NCBI GenBank assembly: GCA_905235775.1
Contig: CAJOMY010000058.1
Coordinates: forward strand, 1-9,749
From: an uncultured Bacteroidales bacterium
GTDB lineage: Bacteria > Bacteroidota > Bacteroidia > Bacteroidales > UBA932
Length of the DNA: 9,749 nucleotides
Direction: 5' to 3'
Both the position numbers and the translations under genes were made by a program. This document shows positions 1 to 6,789 of this stretch, piece by piece; the stretch's first letter is position 1, and the number at the start of each line of letters is the position of its first letter. A model generated the notes under the pieces. It was not told the DNA's origin. It ran no database searches and was given only the letters and a program-made list of their open reading frames with translations.

Positions 1-185
1 GTGAGCGCGGCGAAGAGATTGCGGCCCGGCTGGCCGCAGGGGAATCCTGTGCGCTGGTCACCGACGCCGGCGGCGTGGTCGTGAAATCGGCCCGGGCCCT
101 GCCCGCCGGCGCGAGGTTCAAGGTTTTATTCGCCGACGGGACGGTCAATGCCGTTGCCGGGGATTTCGGGTCAGGTCCGGAATGA
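1..185 (+). CDS. xseA: Exodeoxyribonuclease VII large subunit, C-terminal end (partial)
   Basis: This is the last 60 codons of an open frame that enters from the left edge; the first complete codon begins at base 3 and the TGA stop is at 183-185. The tail contains ARFKVLFADGTVNAVAG, which resembles the beta-rich end of XseA proteins, where a G-D/A-x-F-x-V/I-x-x-x-D-G-x-V pattern is typical. XseA is the catalytic subunit of exonuclease VII, which degrades single-stranded DNA in the cytoplasm. The catalytic core lies outside the window, so the call rests on the short tail plus the adjacent xseB, which starts 9 bases after the stop. xseA and xseB are commonly adjacent, which strengthens the assignment. 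Confidence 0.8.
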   Translation, partial: ERGEEIAARLAAGESCALVTDAGGVVVKSARALPAGARFKVLFADGTVNAVAGDFGSGPE

Positions 186-194
186 CCAGAAGAT

Positions 195-374
195 ATGGAA
201 GAGAAATTCGATTATAACGAGGCGATCGCCGAACTGGAGAAGATCGCCGCCCATGTGGAGGACCCGGCGACGGGGCTGGACGAGATCGACCGCTGCATCA
301 AGCGGTCGGACGAGTTGATCGGCCGCTGCCGCGAGTACCTCCGGACTGTCAGACTAACCACAGAAGCACTATGA
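195..374 (+). CDS. xseB: Exodeoxyribonuclease VII small subunit
   Basis: A 59-residue protein starting at ATG 195, 9 bases after xseA. It is almost entirely predicted helix, with the family pattern FDYNEAIAELEKIAAHVED, then GLDEIDRCIKRSDELI and CREYL, matching the two-helix coiled hairpin of XseB. XseB binds XseA to form exonuclease VII. The protein is short (E. coli XseB is about 80 residues) because the C-terminal tail after the second helix is trimmed. The last seven codons (AGA CTA ACC ACA GAA GCA CTA) contain AGA, CTA and other codons that the neighbouring genes use little. The stop TGA overlaps the glgB start as ATGA at 371-374, which predicts translational coupling with the glycogen genes. 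An AG-rich stretch (AGAAG, 188-192) sits close to the start but is a weak ribosome binding site. Confidence 0.85.
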   Translation: MEEKFDYNEAIAELEKIAAHVEDPATGLDEIDRCIKRSDELIGRCREYLRTVRLTTEAL

Positions 375-2338
375 TACGGAAAATCTACGAGACCGACCCC
401 TGGCTCGGGCCGCAGCGGGGCGCCATCGACGCCCGTCACGAGCGTATTCTCGCCGACCGCCGCAAGCTGGCGGGCGACGGGACGCTGAGCCAGGCGGTCA
501 ACAACCACCTTTACTATCCGCTCCACCGGGAGAAGGAGGAGTGGGTGATCCGGGAATGGGCCCCCAACGCCACCCGCATCTTCCTGATCGGCGACTGCAA
601 CAACTGGAAGCGTACGGACGCGTATGCTTTCCGGCCGGTCGGCCAGGGCAACTGGGAATTGCGCCTGCCCGGGATGTTCCTGCAGCACGGAGAGCTGTAC
701 AAGCTCTGGATCGAGTGGCCGGGCGGCGGAGGGGAGCGCCTGCCCGCCTACGTGACCCGCGTGGTCCAGGATCCCGAGACCAAGGTCTTCTCCGCGCAGG
801 TCTGGGCTCCGCCCGAACCGTACCGCTGGACGGGCCGCAAGCCGGGCCGGCGTCCGCACCCGCTCATTTACGAGTGCCACATCGGCATGAGCAGCGAGCA
901 GGAGAAGGTCGCCAGCTTCGAGGAGTTCCGGCGCGGTGTCCTGCCCCGGGTCGCGAAACTTGGCTATAACGTCTTGCAGATCATGGCCTTGCAAGAGCAT
1001 CCGTACTACGGATCCTTCGGCTATCAGGTGTCGAATTTCTTCGCGTTGAGCTCCCGCTTCGGCACGCCCGAAGAGTTCAAGGCGCTCGTGGACGACGCCC
1101 ACCGCCGCGGCATCGCCGTGATCATGGACATCGTGCATTCGCATGCCGTCAAGAATGAGGCCGAGGGCCTCTCCCGGCTGGATGGACGCGAGGACCTCTA
1201 CTTCTACAAGGGCGTCCAGGGATTCCATCCCGCCTGGGATTCCCGTTGCTTCGACTACGGCAAGGACGAGGTCAAATACTTCCTGCTCGCGAACTGCAAG
1301 TACTGGATGGAGGAGTACCATCTGGACGGCTTCCGTTTCGACGGCGTGACGAGCATGATTTACTGGGACCACGGCCTGGGCCGCGATTTCGGCAACTATG
1401 ACTGCTATTTCAACGAGGGCGTGGACGAGAATGCCGTCAGCTATCTCGCCCTGGCCAATCAGCTGATCCATGAGCTGGATCCCGAGGCGATCACGATTGC
1501 CGAGGATGTCAGCGGCATGCCCGGCCTGGCGGCCCCCTTCGAGGCGGGCGGCGTGGGCTTCGATTTCCGCATGGCGATGGGCATCGCCGACCACTGGATC
1601 AAGTGGATCAAGGAGTTGTCCGACGAGCAGTGGAGCATGGGCGGCATCTGGTGGGAGCTGACCAACAAGCGCGCCGACGAGCACACCATCTCTTATGCCG
1701 AATGTCATGACCAGGCGCTCGTGGGCGACAAGACCATCATCTTCCGTCTGATTGACAAGGAGATGTACTGGTCCATGGAGAAGGATTCGCAGAACCTGCT
1801 CGTGGACCGCGGGGTCGCCCTGCACAAGATGATCCGCCTGGTGACCCTCGCCACCTGCGGCGGAGGATACCTCAATTTCATGGGCAACGAGTTCGGCCAT
1901 CCCGAGTGGATCGACTTCCCGCGGGAGGGGAACGGCTGGTCTTTCGCGCATGCGCGGCGGCTCTGGTCGATTGCGGACAATCCCGCCCTCCGCTTCGGCG
2001 GCCTGCAGGCTTTCGACGCCAAGATGGTCCACTATGTGAAGCGGGAGCGCATCCTTTCCGGCGAACTTCGGCAGTTATATGTCGATGAAGAGAGGAAAGT
2101 TTTGATTTTCAGCCGGGGAAATAGTATCTTTGCATTCAATTTCAACCCGACAGCCTCTTTCGGGGATTTCCGGTTCCAGGCACCTGAGGGAGAGTACGCC
2201 ATGGCGTTCAATTCCGATGAGCCCGTGTACGGTGGTTTCTCGAGACTGGGTTCGGACGAGCGTCACGCCACCGTGGACGGGTGGCTGTCGCTTTATCTGC
2301 CCAGCCGGGTCGCCCTGGTGTTGAAGAAAACAATTTAA
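371..2338 (+). CDS. glgB: 1,4-alpha-glucan branching enzyme, eukaryote-like GH13_8 type
   Basis: A 655-residue cytoplasmic enzyme that cuts an alpha-1,4 chain and rejoins it as an alpha-1,6 branch. Residues about 40-150 form a CBM48-like N-terminal domain (WVIREWAP at 58-65, GDCNNWK at 74-80). The GH13 barrel follows, with DIVHSH at 253-258, the nucleophile Asp324 in DGFRFDGVTSM, the acid/base Glu378 in TIAEDVSG and the transition-state Asp447 in ECHDQALVGDK. A beta-rich C-terminal domain covers about 560-655. Several motifs (ECHIGMSS at 168-175, DGFRFDGVTSM, HDQALVGDK, MGNEFGHPEWIDFPREGN from 504) are closer to human and plant branching enzymes than to E. coli GlgB, placing it in GH13_8 rather than GH13_9. 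All catalytic residues are present. The start ATG overlaps the xseB stop; no Shine-Dalgarno is visible. The debranching gene follows after 10 bases. The only alternative, another GH13 enzyme, is unlikely given these signatures. Confidence 0.96.
   Translation: MIRKIYETDPWLGPQRGAIDARHERILADRRKLAGDGTLSQAVNNHLYYPLHREKEEWVIREWAPNATRIFLIGDCNNWKRTDAYAFRPVGQGNWELRLPGMFLQHGELYKLWIEWPGGGGERLPAYVTRVVQDPETKVFSAQVWAPPEPYRWTGRKPGRRPHPLIYECHIGMSSEQEKVASFEEFRRGVLPRVAKLGYNVLQIMALQEHPYYGSFGYQVSNFFALSSRFGTPEEFKALVDDAHRRGIAVIMDIVHSHAVKNEAEGLSRLDGREDLYFYKGVQGFHPAWDSRCFDYGKDEVKYFLLANCKYWMEEYHLDGFRFDGVTSMIYWDHGLGRDFGNYDCYFNEGVDENAVSYLALANQLIHELDPEAITIAEDVSGMPGLAAPFEAGGVGFDFRMAMGIADHWIKWIKELSDEQWSMGGIWWELTNKRADEHTISYAECHDQALVGDKTIIFRLIDKEMYWSMEKDSQNLLVDRGVALHKMIRLVTLATCGGGYLNFMGNEFGHPEWIDFPREGNGWSFAHARRLWSIADNPALRFGGLQAFDAKMVHYVKRERILSGELRQLYVDEERKVLIFSRGNSIFAFNFNPTASFGDFRFQAPEGEYAMAFNSDEPVYGGFSRLGSDERHATVDGWLSLYLPSRVALVLKKTI
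2101..2132 (+). promoter_or_regulatory. Candidate internal Bacteroidota promoter within the 3' end of glgB
   Basis: TTTG at 2101-2104 is followed by 20 bases and then TATCTTTG at 2125-2132. This is an exact fit to the Bacteroides housekeeping sigma consensus (-33 TTTG, spacer 19-21, -7 TAnnTTTG). It lies in a locally AT-rich stretch of glgB (about 2075-2160) where codons such as GTT, TTG, ATT, AAT, AGT and TTT replace the GC-ending codons used elsewhere in the gene. If active, transcription would begin near 2138-2142 and give a leader of about 205-210 bases ahead of the debranching enzyme gene, allowing it and the genes downstream to be expressed without glgB. I saw no other exact match to the -7 element on the + strand. 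The call is from pattern only. Confidence 0.45.
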
Positions 2339-2348
2339 AACCTTTGAT

Positions 2349-4289
2349 ATGGCCTTCTTGAAGTTCAACAAGTCAGAGCTGGTCAATTTGTCCTATTCGC
2401 TCAAGCGGGAGATCCTCTGCGCGAACAAGACCGGCGCCTATTGCAACACGTCCATCGTCACGTGCAATACCCGTCGCTATCACGGTTTGCTGGCAATTAC
2501 GCTGGACCGTTTCGGCGGGGACCGCTTCCTGCTGCTTTCCGATGTGGACGAGACCCTGGTCGTGAACGGCAAGCAGTTCAATCTGGGCATCCACTGCTAC
2601 GGGGATCTTTACGAGCCCCGCGGGCACAAGTACGTGGTCGACTTCAACGCCGACCCGGTGCCGCAGATCACCAGCAAGGTCGGCGAAGTCCTCTTCCGCA
2701 AGAGCCTCGTCCTGGCCCAGGACCGCGACCAGGTCCTCGTCAAGTATGAGTTGCTGGAGAGTCCGACCCCCGTGACCTTGCAGCTGCGTCCTTTCCTCGC
2801 ATTCCGCAACATCCATGACCTGACACAGGAGAATCCGCAGGCCAGGACCGGCGGGCAGGAGATCCCGGGCGGCGTGTCCTATTGCCTTTACGAGAGTTTC
2901 CCTGACCTGAGCCTGCAGGTCAGCGACCGCCATGCCACTTTCTTCCAGGAGCCTCACTGGAACAAGGGCATCACCTATTCCGACGAATACCGCCGCGGCT
3001 ACGATTGCCGGGAGGACCTGCTGGTCCCCGGCTGGTTCGAGGCCCGCTTGAAGCCGGGCGAGTCGATCGTTTTTTCCGCTTCCATCCAGCAGGAGGTGCC
3101 CGCGGAGTTCAAGCACCGCTTCAACGCCTGTGTCAAGGCTGCCGGCGAGATCACGAGCCACCGCGACCAGCTGCGCCGCTGTGCCGACACGCTGATCACC
3201 AACCACAACAATCGCCTGCGCATCAACGCCGGTTATTCCTGGCTGTACACAGGCCTGTTGCGTGAGACGCTGATGGCCCTGCCGGGTCTCACGCTCTACG
3301 GCCTGAACGACCCGAAGCAGTTCGAGGAAATCCTCGACAACCTCATCGCCGACGAGCAGGAACGCCTGTTTATGCGCACCACGCAGGTGGAGGCGCCGCT
3401 CTGCCTGGCGACTGTCCTGCAGGACTACATCGAATACGGCGCCGATCCGAAGAAGGTCTGGAAGAACTACGGCATTATCCTGCGCGGCGTCATCGAGAGT
3501 TATCTTCCGGGCGTGCGCGCCGAGGTGTCCATGCAGCCCAACGGCCTGCTGTGGGCCCAGAAGGACGGCGTGGCGCTGTCCTGGATGAACGCCTACATCG
3601 ACGGCCGGGCCGTCACCGAACGGGCCGGCTACCAGGTGGAGACCAATGCCTTTTGGTACAATGCCATCTGCTTCGCCATTGACATGGAGACGCGCTTCGG
3701 GCCCAGAAAAAGCACTTTCGTGCAGAAATGGTCTCCTGTCCGCGACCTGATCAAGGCAAACTTCCAGCCGACCTTCTGGAACGATGAGGTCGGCTGTCTG
3801 GCGGATTATGTTGACAACGAAGGCCAGCACATGCAGATCCGGCCGAACCAGATCTTCGCCATCGCGGTGCCTTACTCCCCGCTTGACGAGGCCCTGGCGC
3901 CCTCGATCCTGCGCATAGTCGATAACGAGCTCGTGACAGCGCGCGGCATCCGGACGCTCTCGCCCCGTGACGCTTACTACAAGGGCGTGTACGAAGGCCC
4001 CCAGCGCGAGCGGGACCTGGCCTATCATGGCGGCAGCACGCGGCCGTTCCTGCTCCGGGCCTATGTGGAGGTGAGTTTCAAGATCAAGGGCCCCGCTTTC
4101 TGGAAGCGGGCCGAATGGCTGATCGAGGGGTTCTATGCCGACCTGGGCAAGCACGGCGTCGGCGCCTTCTCCGAGCTCTATGACGGAGACCCTCCGCACG
4201 AGCCGCACGGTGCCATTTCTTCCGCGCTCAGCACCGCGGCGCTGCTGACCATCGAGCACATGTTGGATCAATACAGGGAGGATAAATAA
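2349..4289 (+). CDS. Glycogen debranching enzyme, GH133 (amylo-alpha-1,6-glucosidase)
   Basis: A 646-residue protein with the two-domain layout of archaeal/bacterial GH133 debranching enzymes. An N-terminal beta domain (about 20-230) carries NTRRYHGLL at 40-48, preceded by NKTGAY in place of the usual NGxGGY. A C-terminal (alpha/alpha)6-barrel domain (about 270-640) carries AGYSW at 294-298, PGLTLYG, IRPNQIFAIAVPYSPLD from 497 and SELYDGDPPHEPHG around Glu609. It would hydrolyse alpha-1,6 linkages left when the phosphorylase stalls near branch points. Glu609 matches the catalytic base position of the family (SE-[IL]-[FY]-DGD). The general-acid motif, normally W-x6-R-D-[TQ], reads here as WLYTGLLRET with Glu306 and one extra residue, so activity is not certain. 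No signal peptide is seen. Start ATG 2349 lies 10 bases after glgB without a Shine-Dalgarno. The TAA stop directly abuts the next ATG. Confidence 0.93.
   Translation: MAFLKFNKSELVNLSYSLKREILCANKTGAYCNTSIVTCNTRRYHGLLAITLDRFGGDRFLLLSDVDETLVVNGKQFNLGIHCYGDLYEPRGHKYVVDFNADPVPQITSKVGEVLFRKSLVLAQDRDQVLVKYELLESPTPVTLQLRPFLAFRNIHDLTQENPQARTGGQEIPGGVSYCLYESFPDLSLQVSDRHATFFQEPHWNKGITYSDEYRRGYDCREDLLVPGWFEARLKPGESIVFSASIQQEVPAEFKHRFNACVKAAGEITSHRDQLRRCADTLITNHNNRLRINAGYSWLYTGLLRETLMALPGLTLYGLNDPKQFEEILDNLIADEQERLFMRTTQVEAPLCLATVLQDYIEYGADPKKVWKNYGIILRGVIESYLPGVRAEVSMQPNGLLWAQKDGVALSWMNAYIDGRAVTERAGYQVETNAFWYNAICFAIDMETRFGPRKSTFVQKWSPVRDLIKANFQPTFWNDEVGCLADYVDNEGQHMQIRPNQIFAIAVPYSPLDEALAPSILRIVDNELVTARGIRTLSPRDAYYKGVYEGPQRERDLAYHGGSTRPFLLRAYVEVSFKIKGPAFWKRAEWLIEGFYADLGKHGVGAFSELYDGDPPHEPHGAISSALSTAALLTIEHMLDQYREDK
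4276..4281 (+). promoter_or_regulatory. Shine-Dalgarno sequence for the glycosyltransferase gene
   Basis: GGGAGG ends 8 bases before ATG 4290, a near-ideal position, with an AT-rich spacer (ATAAATAA). It overlaps the last codons of the debranching enzyme gene. None of the other starts in the window has a purine-rich site of this strength, and Bacteroidota mRNAs usually lack one, so this gene may be translated more independently or more strongly than its neighbours. Confidence 0.6.
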
Positions 4290-5582
4290 ATGAAAGTCTT
4301 GATGTTCGGTTGGGAGTTCCCGCCCCATATCGCCGGCGGCCTCGGAACCGCATGCGAGGGGATCGTGAAAGGCCTCGCCCACAATGGTGTGGAGACACTT
4401 TTCGTGATGCCTTCCGCATCGGGCGACGAAGACCAGAGCTGCGCCACGATCCTGAATGCGAGCGACGTGGCCGTGCAGCACGTCAGCGACACGGTGGAGG
4501 CGTTCCTCGACAAAGTGAAATTTATCAACGTGGACTCGAACATCGTCCCCTATGTCGATCCCGAAGAATACTTCGAAGCCATCGAGCGGATGAAGCGGGA
4601 ACAGACCCGGGAGACGACGGTCGGATTCGGCCAGAAGTTCAAGTTCTCAGGCAAATATGGCGCGAACCTCCTTGAAGAGGTGTCGCGCTACGCCCAGGTG
4701 GGCGGCACCATCGCGATGCAGCACGCCGGCGAGTTCGACGTGATCCATGCGCATGACTGGCTGACCTATCTGGCCGGCATCGCGGCCAAGGAGTTGTCCG
4801 GCAAGCCGCTCGTCGTCCACGTGCACGCGACCTCGTTCGACCGCGGTACCGACGACATGGTGGACACCCGCGTCTATTCGATTGAGAAGCGCGGCATGGA
4901 AGCTGCAGACCGCGTGGTCACGGTCAGCGACCTCACGCGCAATATTGTCATCAACAAATACGGCATCGACCCCGGGAAGGTCGTGACCGTGCACAACGCC
5001 GTGGACTTCAGCGGCCGGGAGAATCTCCACGTCGAACGTGGCGTCCATGACAAGGTCGTCACCTTCCTGGGCCGCATCACATTCCAGAAAGGACCCGAGT
5101 ATTTCATCGAAGCGGCGGCCAAGGTCCTCAAGCGGACCAGGAACGTTCGTTTCGTGATGGCCGGCAGCGGCGACATGATGCAGCGCGCCATCCGTCAGGT
5201 GGCGCGGCTGGGCATCTCCGACCGTTTCCACTTCACGGGTTTCCTCCGCGGACAGGAAGTGCAGAAGATGTTCGCCCTGTCGGACGTTTACATCATGCCG
5301 TCCGTCTCGGAACCTTTCGGTATCTCCCCGTTGGAAGCCATGCGCTCCAACGTTCCGTCCATCATCTCCCACCAGTCCGGCGCCGCCGAGGTGCTCAAGT
5401 ATGCCCTCAAGGTGGATTTCTGGGACGTGGATGCGATGGCCGACGACATTTATGCCCTGCTGCAATATCCGGCGCTGTCGGATTTCGCCAACCGGCAGGG
5501 ATTCGACGAAGTGAATGCGCTGAAGTGGAACAACGCCACGAGGAAGCTCAAGAAAGTGTATGAATCCGTAGTCAATCCATAG
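4290..5582 (+). CDS. GT-B glycosyltransferase (GT4-like), candidate glycogen synthase
   Basis: A 430-residue retaining glycosyltransferase with the two-domain GT-B fold. The N-terminal half begins MKVLMFGWEFPPHIAGGLGTA, where the GGLG loop is the acceptor/donor loop shared by glycogen synthases and GT4 enzymes, and has HAHDWLTYLAG at 153-163 and VVTVSDLTR. The C-terminal half has GRITFQKGPEYF from 261, where Arg262 and Lys267 are the expected diphosphate-binding residues, and the E-x7-E motif EPFGISPLE (Glu341 and Glu349). GT5 GlgA enzymes carry KxGGL near the N-terminus; here the loop is IAGGLG, so GT4 is the better family. Position between debranching and GH57 genes makes alpha-1,4-glucan synthase the most reasonable role, and Bacteroides homologues in the same place are generally annotated this way. 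The nucleotide-sugar donor (UDP- or ADP-glucose) cannot be read from the sequence. It starts immediately after the upstream stop, in the same frame. Confidence 0.88.
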   Translation: MKVLMFGWEFPPHIAGGLGTACEGIVKGLAHNGVETLFVMPSASGDEDQSCATILNASDVAVQHVSDTVEAFLDKVKFINVDSNIVPYVDPEEYFEAIERMKREQTRETTVGFGQKFKFSGKYGANLLEEVSRYAQVGGTIAMQHAGEFDVIHAHDWLTYLAGIAAKELSGKPLVVHVHATSFDRGTDDMVDTRVYSIEKRGMEAADRVVTVSDLTRNIVINKYGIDPGKVVTVHNAVDFSGRENLHVERGVHDKVVTFLGRITFQKGPEYFIEAAAKVLKRTRNVRFVMAGSGDMMQRAIRQVARLGISDRFHFTGFLRGQEVQKMFALSDVYIMPSVSEPFGISPLEAMRSNVPSIISHQSGAAEVLKYALKVDFWDVDAMADDIYALLQYPALSDFANRQGFDEVNALKWNNATRKLKKVYESVVNP

Positions 5583-5586
5583 AGCT

Positions 5587-6783
5587 ATGAAGAAGTCAAT
5601 CTGCCTCTATTTTCAGGTACACCAGCCTACCCGTCTCCGCCTTTACCGTTTCTTCGATATCGGCAAGGACTCCCATTATTATGATGATTTCGCCAACCGC
5701 ACGATTCTGAAACGAATCGCCCAGAAGTGCTATCTTCCGATGAACGAGCTTCTGCTGGAAGCCATCACGAAGAGCAAGGGCAAGTTCAAACTGGCATTTT
5801 CCATCTCCGGGTCCGCCCTGGAGCAGTTCGACCGCTATGCCCCCGAGGTCATCGCGAGCTTCCGCAAGCTGGCCGAGACCGGCAACGTCGAATTCCTTTG
5901 CGAGACCTACAACCACTCGCTCTCTTCGCTCGTCTCCCCGCAGGAGTTCGCGCACCAGGTGGGCAAGCACAAGGCCGCCGTCGAGCAGTATTTCGGCGTC
6001 ACGCCGAAAGTCTTCCGCAACACCGAGCTGATCTATTCCGACGCCATCGGCAAGATGGCCTTCGACCTCGGCTTCAAGACGATGCTGACCGAAGGGGCCC
6101 GCCACATCATGGGCTGGAAGAGTCCGAACTATGTGTACAACAACGATTTCGTCGAAGACCAGAAGCTCCTGCTCCGCAACTATTCCCTCAGCGACGACAT
6201 CGCTTTCCGCTTCTCCGACCGCGGGTGGAGCGAATGGCCGCTGACCGCTGAAAAGTTCGTGGATTGGCTGCATGGCGCGGAAGGGGAGATCGTGAACCTC
6301 TTTATGGATTACGAGACCTTCGGCGAGCACCAGAGTCCCGAGTGCGGCATCTTCGAGTTCATGCGCGCACTGCCCGAGTTCATCTCCAAGGACAAGGAAC
6401 TGGAGTTCGTGACTCCGTCCCGTGCCGCCGCCAAGCACAAGTCCATCGGCGACCTGTCCGTCCCGCAGCCCATCTCCTGGGCCGACGAGGAGCGTGACAC
6501 GTCCGCCTGGCTGGGCAACGAGCTCCAGCAGGATGCCTTCAACAAGTTGTACGGCCTGGAGGAAAAGCTTTCCATCCTGAACGACCCCGCCCTGTGGAAC
6601 GACTTCGGCCACCTGAGCGAGAGCGATCACGTCTATTATATGTGCACGAAGTTCTTCTCCGATGGCGAAGTCCACAAGCGCTTCAACCCGTATGACACCC
6701 CGTATGAGGCTTTTATCAATTATATGAACGTATTGAGTGACTTTATCATTCGCGTTAACAATGCGATAGCTGAAAAACAATAG
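5587..6783 (+). CDS. GH57 family glycoside hydrolase (intracellular alpha-amylase or glucanotransferase)
   Basis: A 398-residue protein that shows the GH57 conserved regions in order: region 1 FQVHQP with His12; region 2 GNVEFLCETYNHSL with His110; region 3 FRNTELIYSD with the expected nucleophile Glu147; region 4 FMDYETFGEHQ with the expected acid/base Asp241; and a region 5-like WADEERDTSAWLGNELQ followed by a helical C-terminal part. It lacks a signal peptide, so it would act on cytoplasmic glycogen or maltodextrins. GH57 includes alpha-amylases, 4-alpha-glucanotransferases, branching enzymes and pullulanases. This one is short and lacks extra domains, and Bacteroides relatives in this gene position are annotated as alpha-amylase; the exact reaction is unproven. 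It begins 4 bases after the glycosyltransferase stop with only a weak purine stretch (TAGAG). It ends in two consecutive TAG stops (6781-6786). Confidence 0.92.
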   Translation: MKKSICLYFQVHQPTRLRLYRFFDIGKDSHYYDDFANRTILKRIAQKCYLPMNELLLEAITKSKGKFKLAFSISGSALEQFDRYAPEVIASFRKLAETGNVEFLCETYNHSLSSLVSPQEFAHQVGKHKAAVEQYFGVTPKVFRNTELIYSDAIGKMAFDLGFKTMLTEGARHIMGWKSPNYVYNNDFVEDQKLLLRNYSLSDDIAFRFSDRGWSEWPLTAEKFVDWLHGAEGEIVNLFMDYETFGEHQSPECGIFEFMRALPEFISKDKELEFVTPSRAAAKHKSIGDLSVPQPISWADEERDTSAWLGNELQQDAFNKLYGLEEKLSILNDPALWNDFGHLSESDHVYYMCTKFFSDGEVHKRFNPYDTPYEAFINYMNVLSDFIIRVNNAIAEKQ

Positions 6784-6786
6784 TAG
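6781..6786 (+). other. Tandem TAG stop codons ending the GH57 gene
   Basis: The GH57 frame ends TAG TAG and then TGT ATG, where the ATG is the phosphorylase start in the same frame. Two stops therefore separate the two proteins, so ribosomal readthrough of one stop would not create a fusion. The surrounding junction (about 6690-6810) is clearly AT-richer than the gene bodies. Confidence 0.7.
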
Positions 6787-6789
6787 TGT

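Noticed and set aside
212..2032. A 606-codon open frame on the minus strand opposite xseB and glgB
   Set aside because: The + strand genes have complete catalytic motifs, while the reverse translation is a low-complexity mix of Val, Leu, Ala and His typical of GC-rich antisense frames.
2339..2348. TTTG at 2343-2346 just before the debranching enzyme start as a promoter -7 element
   Set aside because: The preceding bases read AACC where TANN is needed, and no TTTG lies 19-21 bases upstream. A transcript from here would also begin within the coding region.
2373..4481. A 702-codon open frame on the minus strand
   Set aside because: It is a shadow of the debranching enzyme and the start of the glycosyltransferase gene, which share one frame. 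It has no recognisable motif and reflects codon bias.
4290..5582. Classical GlgA (GT5) glycogen synthase
   Set aside because: The N-terminal loop is IAGGLG without the Lys of KxGGL, and the protein is shorter than usual GlgA. The GT4-like assignment fits better.
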